Below, piece by piece: positions 9,100 to 17,910 of a DNA stretch of 64,000 nucleotides (positions within the stretch are counted from its first letter, which is position 1; each line of letters opens with the position of its first letter). The position numbers and the translations under genes were made by a program. The DNA comes from Peristeroidobacter agariperforans (lineage in GTDB: Bacteria; Pseudomonadota; Gammaproteobacteria; Steroidobacterales; Steroidobacteraceae). The DNA is taken from assembly GCF_004138335.1 (NCBI RefSeq), contig NZ_RYFW01000001.1:1612001-1676000 (forward strand), in the 5' to 3' direction. The notes under the pieces are model-generated. The model ran no database searches. It was not told the origin of the DNA and worked only from the letters and a program-made list of their open reading frames with translations.

Positions 9100-9135
9100 C
9101 GTACGATTGCACCGATCAGCAGGTGCAATCGTACG
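9100..9135. repeat. Perfect 14-bp inverted repeat, 8-nt loop
   Basis: CGTACGATTGCACC (9100-9113) and GGTGCAATCGTACG (9122-9135) are exact inverted copies separated by GATCAGCA. It lies 27 bp after the YceI stop and 18 bp before the next start codon. No T-tract follows on either strand, so it is not a standard intrinsic terminator. It could be a processing or mRNA-stability hairpin or a protein-binding site. Confidence 0.85.
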
Positions 9136-9153
9136 CAGTCACGGAGTGATCCA

Positions 9154-9927
9154 ATGCGTGGTGGAATGTTTCGGTGCGCGGCCGCGTCAGCGCTGGTTGT
9201 TATTTCGCTGAGCTGTGAAATATCTGAAGCGGCGGATCCTGGATTTTATGTGGGCGCCGCCGCCGGCCGCGGCGAGCAGAAGATCGATATGGCAGCAGGT
9301 GTCGGGCCCATGCCAACGATCGACCCGCCCGGTGGATTCATTGGCGTCATAGGAGATCCGAGCAGGCCGCTCCCACCGATCTTCAATCCCGGGCCCGTCT
9401 TCATCGCTCTGGAACAGGAGTCTGTCGCCGACGAAACCGACGCCGCCTGGAATGTCGCGCTCGGTTATCGGGTCAACAAATTTCTGGCGGCCGAGCTGGC
9501 CTATGTCGATTCGGGGGAGGCTTCGCTGGTCGAGCACTATCGACCGGCGGATGGACCCGTGCCTTTGACCTTGCCCGAAATCACCCGCGGCTACACTGTC
9601 TCTTCGCGTGGCCCCGCGTTGTCGGTGCTCGGCTCGTGGCCGGTGCACGAGAAGTGGGAACTGTTCGTTCGCGGCGGCGTGATGTTTGTCGAGCAGGAAG
9701 TCGAGATGAGGACGCAGGTCGACAGCGGCACCGCGATTGTCCCTGCGCCGATCGAGCGCGACTTCAGCAACGAAGTTGCTACTGTAGGCGCGGGTGTGCA
9801 GTGGTCGTTCCTGCCACGCTGGACGGCGCGGCTGGAATATCAACGTACCGATGACCTGAAAGCCAACGAGATCACCGGCGAGAGCCGCATCGACCAGGCG
9901 GCGCTGAGCGTGTTGTTCGGGCTGTAA
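9154..9927 (+). CDS. Outer-membrane beta-barrel protein, opacity/OmpA-barrel type
   Basis: A 257-aa protein with a signal peptide ending near residue 26 (ISEAADPGFYVGAAAG). Alternating hydrophobic strands and a C-terminal aromatic-rich ending (DQAALSVLFGL) are typical of small 8-stranded outer-membrane barrels (porin-like/OMP_b-brl). The GYRVNKFLAAELAYVD and WTARLEYQRTDD strands are characteristic. Residues 45-80 form an unusual proline/glycine-rich extracellular loop. GGAG precedes the ATG at a proper distance. It is convergent with the M19 gene, with a 4-bp gap. Specific function unknown. Confidence 0.82.
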   Translation: MRGGMFRCAAASALVVISLSCEISEAADPGFYVGAAAGRGEQKIDMAAGVGPMPTIDPPGGFIGVIGDPSRPLPPIFNPGPVFIALEQESVADETDAAWNVALGYRVNKFLAAELAYVDSGEASLVEHYRPADGPVPLTLPEITRGYTVSSRGPALSVLGSWPVHEKWELFVRGGVMFVEQEVEMRTQVDSGTAIVPAPIERDFSNEVATVGAGVQWSFLPRWTARLEYQRTDDLKANEITGESRIDQAALSVLFGL

Positions 9928-9931
9928 CGCT

Positions 9932-11062
9932 TCAGCTGCGCCACACGTCGCCGAACACTCGCAGCAGATTGCGTCCGAGGATTTTCTCGATGCGGGTGGC
10001 GCTGTGGCCGCGGTCGGCCAGCATCTGGCCCAGGGTTTCGAAACGACGCGGCGTGTTCAGATCGCTCGCGAACAAATAGCCGTCCTCGGCTTCGCCCGGC
10101 GCGGCGATGCCCTTTTCCTTGCGCTCTCGGATGTTTGCAGCAAACGCATCTTTGTATTTCTGGTCGAGGAGGGCGGGTGAGATCGTGCCGTCCGTGCCGA
10201 GGGACACATGATCTTCGCCGGCTACTTTGATCATGTGTTCGAGGTGCCGGATGATGTCCGCGGCAGTGGGCTGCTTGCCGCCATTCAGATACGGCATGAA
10301 GAACACGCCGGATACGCCGCCTTTGTCTGCTACCGCGCGCAGTTCCTCATCGGTGCGATGGCGCGGATGATCGGCGATGGCCGCAGCGCCCGTGTGCGTG
10401 AACGCCACTGGTTTCTTCGAAGCGCGAATCGCATCGGCTGATGTTTGCCGGCCGCAGTGACTGAGGTCGAGGAGGATGCCGAGTGAGTTGAGCCGCTCGA
10501 TGGTTTCGAAACCGGTGCGGCTCAAGCCTGCGTTGGCCGGCTCCATGCAGCCGTCGCCGATCAGATTGCGACGGTTGTAAGTCGGCTGCACGACGCGCAG
10601 GCCGAGCTGATACAAATCGTCGAGCAGCCCCAGGTCGGTCTCGAACGCCACGCCGTCTTGCACGCCGTAAATCAGCCCGGTGCGCTTGGCCTTCTTCGCT
10701 GCCGCGATGTCCGCCACGGTGCGCACGCGAGCGAACGTGTCCGCGTGCCGCTCGATGTCACGATCCGCATCGACGAGGCCGCGCACCAGTTCCTTGAATG
10801 CGGCGTCCGGTGCGGTCGTGCCGACCGGCCCAAGCGTGATGAGTACTGCTGACAGGCCGCTGTCTCGCACATCTTTGAGATGAGCTTCGCTGAGCTCGTC
10901 GCCGGGCTGCATGGTGAGACTGCCGGGCCCGCCCAGGCCATCGATCACGATGGCGTCGTTGTAGCCCTTCCACGTGGCCGCGTGCGCCCAGCGCATGGGC
11001 AACGTCAGCGCGGCTGCGCCGGTGGCGAGCAAAACGTTACGACGGGAAAGCATGTCGGTCAT
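9932..11062 (-). CDS. Exported membrane-dipeptidase (M19) family protein with altered metal motif
   Basis: A 376-aa protein with a Tat-like signal (SRRNVLLATG, AHA cleavage near residue 28). The TIM-barrel follows the renal dipeptidase (peptidase M19) family: DLSHCG and FTHTGA carry the two conserved histidines, and SLGTDG is present. The metal motif normally reading DGHND is DGLGG here, and the usual glutamate strand reads YGVQDG. Three zinc ligands therefore appear changed, and the dinuclear site may be absent or different. AAGGAG upstream supports the ATG at 11062. It may be a subfamily with another metal geometry rather than a dipeptidase. Confidence 0.8.
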   Translation of the reverse strand: MTDMLSRRNVLLATGAAALTLPMRWAHAATWKGYNDAIVIDGLGGPGSLTMQPGDELSEAHLKDVRDSGLSAVLITLGPVGTTAPDAAFKELVRGLVDADRDIERHADTFARVRTVADIAAAKKAKRTGLIYGVQDGVAFETDLGLLDDLYQLGLRVVQPTYNRRNLIGDGCMEPANAGLSRTGFETIERLNSLGILLDLSHCGRQTSADAIRASKKPVAFTHTGAAAIADHPRHRTDEELRAVADKGGVSGVFFMPYLNGGKQPTAADIIRHLEHMIKVAGEDHVSLGTDGTISPALLDQKYKDAFAANIRERKEKGIAAPGEAEDGYLFASDLNTPRRFETLGQMLADRGHSATRIEKILGRNLLRVFGDVWRS

Positions 11063-11128
11063 ACGACTCCTTGTTGTTGTCGCGATTTCAGCGCGTGCCA
11101 GGATCAATTGCAAACGCTGGCCTGAGAT

Positions 11129-11659
11129 TCAAGCCCGACGCAGGTCGCGACACATCACCCAGTCCGACTGCTGTTCGGCGCCGAGCATGAACGTCGTCGT
11201 TCCGACCTTCTCGAACCGGCATCGCTCGTAGAACGCGGTCGCGTGCGCGTTCTGGTCCCACACGCAAAGCCACAGCACCTCAGCGCCGAGCGCAGTGGAA
11301 CGGGCTGCGAGCTCGTCCATCAGGCGATACGCCACGCCCTTGCCGTGTTGAGATGCATCGACGTAGAACCGCAGGATCTCGACGCCGCGCTGGTTCGAAA
11401 CGGGCGGACAAGGTTTGTCGAGAATGAGCTGAGCAAATGCGACGAGCTTGCCGTCGCGCTCCCCTAGCCAGCTCTCTCGTCGCGAGTCCCGGATCTCGGC
11501 GCGCTGAATCTCTTCACCGAAAGACTTGGAGCAGTGAGCATCCATGTTCTCTGGCGTGTTGAATTGAGTGTACGTGTCGCGGAATGTTTTCTCCGCGAGC
11601 ACCGCCAGCGGCCTGGCGTCCTGCTCGGCGGCCCGACGAAATGAAAGTGCGCCGGTCAT
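11129..11659 (-). CDS. GNAT-family N-acetyltransferase
   Basis: A 176-aa single-domain acetyltransferase. The acetyl-CoA-binding segment is seen as LRFYVDASQHGKGVAYRLMDEL (the Q/RxxGxG/A loop) and the C-terminal part as WDQNAHATAFYERCRFEKVG, both standard for GNAT enzymes. The start ATG at 11659 lies 2 bp from the end of the upstream permease gene, so it is probably cotranscribed with the yadGH exporter. The substrate (small amine, peptide or protein terminus) is not evident. Confidence 0.88.
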   Translation of the reverse strand: MTGALSFRRAAEQDARPLAVLAEKTFRDTYTQFNTPENMDAHCSKSFGEEIQRAEIRDSRRESWLGERDGKLVAFAQLILDKPCPPVSNQRGVEILRFYVDASQHGKGVAYRLMDELAARSTALGAEVLWLCVWDQNAHATAFYERCRFEKVGTTTFMLGAEQQSDWVMCRDLRRA

Positions 11660-11661
11660 GA

Positions 11662-12423
11662 TCAGGCCTTCAAGCGATAGCCGGTCTTGAAGATCCACCA
11701 GATCACGATCAGGCACAGCGTCAGGAAGAAGAACGTCATGCCCAGGCTGACCCCGACCGCGACGTCCGACACGCCGTAGAAGCTCCAGCGGAAGCCGCTG
11801 ATCAGGTACACGACCGGGTTGAACAGCGCGACCTTCTGCCAGAACTCCGGCAGCATGCCAATGGAATAGAAGCTGCCGCCCAGGAACGCCAGCGGCGTGA
11901 CGATCATGATGGGCACGATCTGCAGCTTCTCCCAGCCGCTCGCCCACAAGCCGATGATGAAGCCGAACAGGCTGAAGGTGAGCGAGGTGAGCACCAGGAA
12001 CGAGACCATCCACAACGGGTGCTCGATGCTGAAAGGAACGAACAGCCGCGCGGTAGCTAGAATCACCAGGCCGAGCATGATGGATTTGGTCGCCGCCGCG
12101 CCGACATAGCCGATCACGATTTCCATCGCGGAGATCGGCGCCGACAGCACTTCGTAAATCGTTCCGGAATAGCGCGGCATGTAGATGCCGAACGACGCGT
12201 TGGAAATGCTTTCCGTGAGCACCGAGAGCATGATCAGGCCGGGCACGATGAACGCGCCGTAGCTCACGCCTTCGATCTCGGCCATGCGCGAGCCGATCGC
12301 GGCGCCGAACACGACGAAGTACAGCGAGGTGGAAATCACCGGCGACAACAAGCTCTGCACCAGCGTGCGGAACCAGCGGGCCAGTTCGAAGCGATAGATG
12401 GCGCTGATACCGTACGTGTTCAT
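11662..12423 (-). CDS. yadH: ABC-2 type exporter permease (YadH-like)
   Basis: A 253-aa membrane protein with about six hydrophobic segments of the ABC2_membrane family. The E. coli YadH counterpart has nearly the same length. The conserved [20 protein letters not shown] and [19 protein letters not shown] segments and the late [13 protein letters not shown] motif fit this family. The ATG overlaps the ATPase stop by 4 bp (ATGA), indicating translational coupling. With the ATPase it forms an inner-membrane exporter of unknown substrate. Confidence 0.9.
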   Translation of the reverse strand: MNTYGISAIYRFELARWFRTLVQSLLSPVISTSLYFVVFGAAIGSRMAEIEGVSYGAFIVPGLIMLSVLTESISNASFGIYMPRYSGTIYEVLSAPISAMEIVIGYVGAAATKSIMLGLVILATARLFVPFSIEHPLWMVSFLVLTSLTFSLFGFIIGLWASGWEKLQIVPIMIVTPLAFLGGSFYSIGMLPEFWQKVALFNPVVYLISGFRWSFYGVSDVAVGVSLGMTFFFLTLCLIVIWWIFKTGYRLKA

Positions 12424-13343
12424 CGTTGGTGCACCAGGCTGACGAAAATTTCTTCCAGCGAGCTTTCGCTGGTGTGCAGGTCCTTGAAGTCGATGCCAAG
12501 CTCGTTGAGTTGCCGCAGCAGGCTGGCGATGCCGGTGGCATCGGCCTGGGCATCGAACGTGTAGATGAGCTGCGCGCCGTCCGCCGACAGCTCCAACTGA
12601 CGGTTGGCGAGCTGCGTCGGAATCTGTTGCAGCGGCGCCTGGAGGTGCAACGTGAGCTGCTTGCGCCCGAGCTTGCGCATCAGCGTGTTCTTCTCCTCGA
12701 CCAGAATGATCTCGCCCTTGCTGATGACGCCGATGCGATCGGCCATTTCCTCGGCTTCTTCGATGTAGTGCGTCGTCAGAATGATGGTCACGCCGCTGTC
12801 GCGCAGGGAGCGCACCATGTCCCACATGTCACGGCGCAGCTCGACGTCGACACCGGCAGTGGGCTCGTCCAGGAACAAGATCTGCGGCTCGTGCGACAAC
12901 GCCTTGGCGATCATTACGCGACGTTTCATACCGCCGGACAGCGACAGGATGGGGCTGTCCTTCTTGTCCCACAGCGACAGGTCTTTCAGCACTTTTTCGA
13001 GGTGGGCCGGATTGGGCGGCTTGCCGAACAAGCCGCGACTGAACTTCATGGTTCGCCACACGCTTTCGAACGCATCGCTCGTGAGCTCCTGGGGCACCAG
13101 CCCGATCTTGGAGCGCGCCGCGCGAAAATCCTTGCGGATGTCGTGTCCGTCGGCCGTGACGCTGCCGGACGTGGCATTGACGATGCCGCAAATGATGCTG
13201 ATCAGCGTGGTCTTGCCGGCGCCGTTCGGGCCCAGCAATGCAAAGATTTCACCGCGGCGGATCTCGAGGTCGACGCCTTTGAGGGCCTGGAAGCCCGAGG
13301 CGTAGGTCTTGACCAGGTTTTGAACCGAGATGATGGACTGCAC
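12420..13343 (-). CDS. yadG: ABC exporter ATPase subunit (YadG-like)
   Basis: A 307-aa ATPase, matching YadG in length. Walker A is GPNGAGKTT (about 38-46), the signature LSGGMKRR (about 138), and Walker [13 protein letters not shown] followed by the switch region LTTHYIEE. All catalytic motifs are intact. The C-terminal extension ending [11 protein letters not shown] is characteristic of the YadG group. It is the first gene of a leftward unit with the permease and the GNAT enzyme. The transported substrate is unknown. Confidence 0.93.
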   Translation of the reverse strand: MQSIISVQNLVKTYASGFQALKGVDLEIRRGEIFALLGPNGAGKTTLISIICGIVNATSGSVTADGHDIRKDFRAARSKIGLVPQELTSDAFESVWRTMKFSRGLFGKPPNPAHLEKVLKDLSLWDKKDSPILSLSGGMKRRVMIAKALSHEPQILFLDEPTAGVDVELRRDMWDMVRSLRDSGVTIILTTHYIEEAEEMADRIGVISKGEIILVEEKNTLMRKLGRKQLTLHLQAPLQQIPTQLANRQLELSADGAQLIYTFDAQADATGIASLLRQLNELGIDFKDLHTSESSLEEIFVSLVHQR

Positions 13344-13446
13344 GCGGGCTCCGATACTCGACCATGCTCGAGTTAAGGCCCGGCATTATAAAGAAGTCAC
13401 AAAGGGCTCGGCGTGGCCATTGAAGCACAGCGCACTTTCCGCTCCG

Positions 13447-14361
13447 TCACGAATGGGGCCGGATGCGATACCGCGCCAGCAGCCAGACGCCGGCCACGAC
13501 CAGCCCGGTGCCGATGGCGATCCAGACCGTGAACGGCTCGCCCAGGATCAGGATGCTCAGAATGATGGTCGACATGGGGCCGATCATGCCGATCTGCGCG
13601 GTGCTACCGGCGCCGATGCGCTCCAGCGCCATCATGGTGATGAGCACCGGTATGAATGTGCACAACACCGCATTCAGCGCCGACAGCCAGATGACTTCGG
13701 GCGCGACGATCATCGCCGACGGCGGCCGCAGGATAAAAAATTGCGCGATACACAGGATGCACGCAATGCTCGTACCCAGTCCGGTGACGCGCAGCGCGCC
13801 CAGCCGGCGTACGATCTGGCCGCTGTATACCAGATAGATCGCGTAGCTCACGGCGCTGCCAAAGACCAGGATTGCGCCCAACGCGATGTCCGGCCCGGCG
13901 CGCACGTCGTGCCCGAACACGACCAGCACGCCGATATAACTTACGCCGAGCGCCAGCCACTGCCGCCGGCTCACTTCAGTTTTGAACAGCAGCTTGCCGG
14001 CCAGCAGCACAACGGTGGGATTCAAATACAGGATCAGCCGCTCGAGGTTGGCGCTGATGTATTGCAGGCCCGAGAAATCCAGATAGCTCGCGAGGTAATA
14101 GCCACAAAAACCGAGGCCGAGCAGGGTTCGCCACTCTTGCGCGGTGGGCGAGGGCTTATTGCGGCCCGACCACCACGAGAGCGCCAGGAACAATGGGAAA
14201 GCGAACAACATGCGGTACATGATCGTTGTCACCGCATCGACGCCGTAGCGATAAGCCAGCTTGATGATGATGGCTTTGCAGGAAAACGCGATGGCGCCGG
14301 CTGCCGCGAGCAGCACGCCGGTGAGCAATTCACGCCGACCGGTCAGTGCTGGGGCATGCAT
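13447..14361 (-). CDS. EamA/DMT-superfamily transporter
   Basis: A 304-aa inner-membrane protein with about ten hydrophobic helices in two EamA repeats (LLAAAGAIAFSCKAIIIKLAY in the first, LGAILVFGSAVSYAIYLVYS in the second). The family exports metabolites, amino acids or nucleosides. I used the ATG at 14361; the frame also permits a TTG at 14376. It is divergent from the arginase gene, separated by about 70 bp. An amino-acid or polyamine efflux role would fit that neighbour but is only inference. Confidence 0.86.
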   Translation of the reverse strand: MHAPALTGRRELLTGVLLAAAGAIAFSCKAIIIKLAYRYGVDAVTTIMYRMLFAFPLFLALSWWSGRNKPSPTAQEWRTLLGLGFCGYYLASYLDFSGLQYISANLERLILYLNPTVVLLAGKLLFKTEVSRRQWLALGVSYIGVLVVFGHDVRAGPDIALGAILVFGSAVSYAIYLVYSGQIVRRLGALRVTGLGTSIACILCIAQFFILRPPSAMIVAPEVIWLSALNAVLCTFIPVLITMMALERIGAGSTAQIGMIGPMSTIILSILILGEPFTVWIAIGTGLVVAGVWLLARYRIRPHS

Positions 14362-14432
14362 AGGGCTGGAGTACAATCAGGGCGCGGCGAACAACGGCGT
14401 TCGTCCGCGATTGTAACGAGAGGAGCACGACC

Positions 14433-15398
14433 ATGAGCACGCAGATCGCGGCGGGAACATCGTCATCCGAGATGGGTAAAGCCAGGACCAGGACGGTCGC
14501 GCTCATCGGTGCTCCGACAGATGCCGGGGCCGCAGATCGCGGCTCGTCGATGGGCCCCGAAGCGCTGCGCGTGGCCGGGCTTCGTGAAGCTCTGGCCGGG
14601 CGCGGTTTGCAAGTCGTCGACCGCGGCAATCTCAATGGTCCGGGCAATCCATGGCAGCATCCGGTGGACGGTTATCGGCATCTGGCCGAAGTCACCGAAT
14701 GGAACCAGCTGGTTCACGATGCAATGTATGCAACCTTGAAGGCCGACCAGCTGCCCATCCTGCTCGGCGGCGATCATTGTCTCGGGATCGGCTCGATCAG
14801 CGCAGTCGCGCGCTACGCTCGCGAGCGCGGCAAGAAACTGCGCGTCTTCTGGCTCGACGCGCACGCTGATTTCAACACGCGTGAGCTTTCACCCAGCGGT
14901 AATATTCACGGCATGCCAGTGGCTTGCCTGTGCGGGTTCGGCCCGACGCAACTGACCGAGATGAGCGGCCGCAAGCCGGCCATCGATCCGTCGTCGATCC
15001 GGCAGATCGGCATTCGCAGCGTCGATCCGCTCGAGAAGCGTTTCGTGCACGAGCAGGGGCTGGAAGTCTTCGATATGCGCTACATCGACGAGCACGGCAT
15101 GCGTGAGACGATGGAACAAGCGCTGCACGGTCTCGACGACGACACGCATCTGCACGTCAGCTTCGACGTCGATTTCCTGGATCCGGAGATCGCGCCCGGC
15201 GTGCTCACGACCATTCCGGGCGGGCCGTCGTATCGCGAGGCGCAGCTGTGCATGGAAATGATCGCGGACACCGGCCGCATGGCTTCGCTGGATGTGATGG
15301 AATTGAATCCGGCGCTCGATGTTCGCAACAAGACCGCACTGTTGGCGGTGGACCTGATCGAATCGCTGTTCGGCAAGAGCACGCTGATGCGGCGCTGA
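14433..15398 (+). CDS. rocF: Arginase
   Basis: A 321-aa ureohydrolase that hydrolyses L-arginine to ornithine and urea in the cytoplasm. The binuclear manganese motifs are all visible: GGDHCLGIGS (about 111), DAHADFN (about 144-150) and SFDVDFLDP (about 245-253). The length and the N-terminal GAPTDAGAADRGSSMGPEALR match true arginases (RocF) better than agmatinases. AGAGGAG precedes the ATG. Divergent from the EamA transporter; the YVTN propeller gene follows after 30 bp. Product ornithine could feed polyamine synthesis, and a polyamine deacetylase gene lies 47 kb away in the same window. Confidence 0.92.
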   Translation: MSTQIAAGTSSSEMGKARTRTVALIGAPTDAGAADRGSSMGPEALRVAGLREALAGRGLQVVDRGNLNGPGNPWQHPVDGYRHLAEVTEWNQLVHDAMYATLKADQLPILLGGDHCLGIGSISAVARYARERGKKLRVFWLDAHADFNTRELSPSGNIHGMPVACLCGFGPTQLTEMSGRKPAIDPSSIRQIGIRSVDPLEKRFVHEQGLEVFDMRYIDEHGMRETMEQALHGLDDDTHLHVSFDVDFLDPEIAPGVLTTIPGGPSYREAQLCMEMIADTGRMASLDVMELNPALDVRNKTALLAVDLIESLFGKSTLMRR

Positions 15399-15428
15399 AG
15401 CCAAATGATTGAACAAAGGAAACCAAAG

Positions 15429-16466
15429 ATGATGAAGCTGGCCTGGTCATTGTTGTTGCTCGCTGCCGGCGGCGCTGCCTGCGCTGCGCCGTCGGGCACG
15501 TTGCTCGTGCTCAACAAGTCCGACGACACGATGTCGTTCATCGATCTGGCGAGCAACGAGGTCAGGGCAACGCTGCCCACGGGAGACGGGCCGCATGAAG
15601 TCGCTGTCGCCAACGACGGCAGGACGGCGGTCGTCACCAACTACGGCGACACTGCCAATCCAGGCAAGACGTTGACCGTCGTCGATGTGCCAGCCAAGAA
15701 AGTGTTGCGGACCATCGACCTTGGCGCCTACCGCCGGCCGCACGGCATCGTCTGGCTGCAAGGCGACGAAGTCGCCGTGACCGTCGAAGGCAGCAAAGCG
15801 TTGCTCATCGTCGGCGTCAACGACGGCAAGGTGAAGCATACGATCGTGACCGATCAAGTGGGCACTCACATGGTCGCTGTCAGCTCGAAACATCGCCGCG
15901 CGTTCACCGCGAACATCGGTTCGGGGTCGATGACTGCGATCGATCTGGCGTCTCATCAACGCGTTACCGATGTCGTCACGGGCAAGGGCGCTGAAGGCAT
16001 TGCGGTGGCGCCCGATGGCAGCGAGGTGTGGGTGACGAACCGCGACGCCAACACGGTGTCGGTCGTGGATCCGGCGACGTTGAAAATTACTGCGACGCTG
16101 GAACCGGGAAAAATGCCGATCCGCGTGAAGTTCACGTCCGATGGTACGCGCGCGCTGGTGTCCAACGCGGTGTCGGGCGATGTCGCTATCTTCGACACGG
16201 TGACCAAGAAGCAGATCGGCAGCATTCCGATGCAGAAGGAAGGCGAGAAGCTGGACAACACTCAGCGCATGGCGTCTCAGTTCGGCAGCGGCCCGGTGCC
16301 GGTCGGCATCCTGATGCCGGACGCGTTGCAGCTGGCGTTCGTGGCCAACACGAATTTCGATACGGTGACGGTGATCGATCTGGATGGCCTCAAGATCGTG
16401 AACCGTTTGAAAGCCGGTCGCGAGCCGGACGGGCTGGGCTACACGTCGCTGACGGTTCAGAAGTAA
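15429..16466 (+). CDS. Exported YVTN-type beta-propeller protein
   Basis: A 345-aa periplasmic protein with a signal peptide ending AACAAPSG. About seven repeats of the 40-residue YVTN/YncE propeller type follow, for example VLNKSDDTMSFIDLAS, VWVTNRDANTVSVVDPAT and AFVANTNFDTVTVIDLDG. These propellers bind ligands or partner proteins and have no conserved catalytic residues. The ATG at 15429 is preceded by AGGAAA and begins the signal peptide, which decides it over the in-frame ATG at 15405. It may be cotranscribed with arginase. Function unknown. Confidence 0.86.
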   Translation: MMKLAWSLLLLAAGGAACAAPSGTLLVLNKSDDTMSFIDLASNEVRATLPTGDGPHEVAVANDGRTAVVTNYGDTANPGKTLTVVDVPAKKVLRTIDLGAYRRPHGIVWLQGDEVAVTVEGSKALLIVGVNDGKVKHTIVTDQVGTHMVAVSSKHRRAFTANIGSGSMTAIDLASHQRVTDVVTGKGAEGIAVAPDGSEVWVTNRDANTVSVVDPATLKITATLEPGKMPIRVKFTSDGTRALVSNAVSGDVAIFDTVTKKQIGSIPMQKEGEKLDNTQRMASQFGSGPVPVGILMPDALQLAFVANTNFDTVTVIDLDGLKIVNRLKAGREPDGLGYTSLTVQK

Positions 16467-16508
16467 CAGCGAGAACGCAGGCGCACCGGCGCAAGCCGGT
16501 TGCGTCGT

Positions 16509-17189
16509 TCAGCCGAAGAGCACCGGCTTGATCAGCTGCTCATCGTTGTACTTGAGCGAGTTGATGCGCGGGCTCACGGCGTGCACGACCATCCGGTCCT
16601 GCGGGTACGTCCGTAGCAGCGATCGCGCACGGGCCGTCGGGCCCCGCAGCCACTGCTCGTATTCATCCCTGTGCAGTATGGCCGGCATGCGTTGCGCCGT
16701 ATTGTGAACGTCGGCCAGGAGATCGTTCGGCGGCACGGTGAGCACGGCGCAGCCTTCGATGACGTCGTCCTCGTCCTTGTTGATCGTGCGATCCCAGATT
16801 CCCGCCACGCCGAACACCGAACGATTCACCAGGCGCGCGAAGTAGGGCTGCAAATATTGGTGCGGCGTGAGCTGCCAGCCATAGAAGCCCGACAGCGGCA
16901 GGATGCAGCGCTGGCCTCGCCACCACGCACCGCTGAACGCTTTGTTACGATCGAGCTCATCGGTCGATGCATGCGTCGTGCAAGCTTTACGCTCATCGCC
17001 TTCGGCCCAGTCGGGCACCAGGCCCCAGCGCATCATCACGCCCTCGCGCTCACCGTCGTGCAGGCGCACAACCGGCACGTTGTTACGTGTGGAAACATTG
17101 AAGCTGGGCTCGAAACGCCACCACGCATGCAGCATCGGGAACTCATGTTCCACTGCGGTTTGATGCGCTATGACGAATCGCTCACACAT
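16509..17189 (-). CDS. SRAP (YedK/HMCES)-family protein with substituted active-site residues
   Basis: A 226-aa protein of the SOS-response-associated peptidase family, whose members crosslink to abasic sites in single-stranded DNA through Cys2. Cys2 is present (MCERF), as are WGLVPDW and the HN..QRMPAIL segment with its histidine. The glutamate of the FYEW/WFEW motif is glycine here (GFYGWQ), and the NAR-ET motif reads THASTDE. Abasic-site crosslinking may remain possible through Cys2, but the self-release chemistry attributed to the glutamate should be affected. It may represent a divergent SRAP branch. Confidence 0.82.
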   Translation of the reverse strand: MCERFVIAHQTAVEHEFPMLHAWWRFEPSFNVSTRNNVPVVRLHDGEREGVMMRWGLVPDWAEGDERKACTTHASTDELDRNKAFSGAWWRGQRCILPLSGFYGWQLTPHQYLQPYFARLVNRSVFGVAGIWDRTINKDEDDVIEGCAVLTVPPNDLLADVHNTAQRMPAILHRDEYEQWLRGPTARARSLLRTYPQDRMVVHAVSPRINSLKYNDEQLIKPVLFG

Positions 17190-17340
17190 GGGCCGATTAG
17201 AGTAGTTTCCGGTCGGTGACAGGAATGTGACGTCGCGCAGATTTCTGCAGTGTCGAAATCGTGTTCAGCATCGCCGGAAAATATTACCGGCAACATCGAA
17301 ACTGACATCGCGGCGAGCGCGAAACGAGCCGCGGCTTCGT

Positions 17341-17877
17341 TCAGCCGGGCAGCTTCAATTCGATGATCTCGGCGCGCACGGATTCGTCGGTTATATACAA
17401 CTTCGCGAGCGCGATCGGCAGCCGGAAACGCCGCGGTCCGATGCTGCCGGGATTGATGAACAACACGCCTTCGCGCTGTTGCACGACGGGCTTGTGCGAA
17501 TGACCGCTGATGACCACCGAGATGCCCGCGGCCGACGGGCTGAGGTCGATCTGGTTCAGGTCGTGCAGCACGTGAATGCGGTGCCCACGAATTTCGAGGA
17601 GCAATGTTTCAGGGATTGCCTCGGCCCACGCGCCCTTGTCGTTGTTGCCGCGAATGGCGTCGACCGGCGCGAGCGTCTGCAATTTCTCCAGCACGTTCGG
17701 TGCGCCGATGTCACCAGCATGAACGATGCGCTCGACGCCGTTCAGGTGATTCAGCGCTTCGGGGCGCAGCAGGCCATGAGTGTCGGAGACTACGCCGATA
17801 ACTGTTTGATCCGGCGAGTCGACCGGGAGCACGGGTTCCATTGACTGTTCAGCAAGCGAGCGAAAACGACTCGCCAC
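17341..17877 (-). CDS. YfcE/MJ0936-family metallophosphoesterase
   Basis: A 178-aa calcineurin-like phosphodiesterase. The dinuclear metal motifs are complete: SDTHG (about 31-35), HAGDIG, GNND and GHSH. Family members hydrolyse small phosphodiesters such as cyclic nucleotides or bis-pNPP in vitro. I kept the GTG at 17877 because GAGG lies upstream at normal spacing; an ATG at 17841 would remove 12 residues that are outside the conserved fold. It lies 33 bp downstream of the RDD gene on the same strand and may be read through from that operon. Confidence 0.86.
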   Translation of the reverse strand: MASRFRSLAEQSMEPVLPVDSPDQTVIGVVSDTHGLLRPEALNHLNGVERIVHAGDIGAPNVLEKLQTLAPVDAIRGNNDKGAWAEAIPETLLLEIRGHRIHVLHDLNQIDLSPSAAGISVVISGHSHKPVVQQREGVLFINPGSIGPRRFRLPIALAKLYITDESVRAEIIELKLPG

Positions 17878-17910
17878 TGTAGCCTCGGCGCCCAGGCGCC
17901 GCCAGCCGTA

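Noticed and set aside
16475-16507. Imperfect hairpin (ACCGGC-GCAA-GCCGGT) between the propeller and SRAP genes
   Set aside because: The stem is short with a bulge and no T-tract; not enough to call a terminator.
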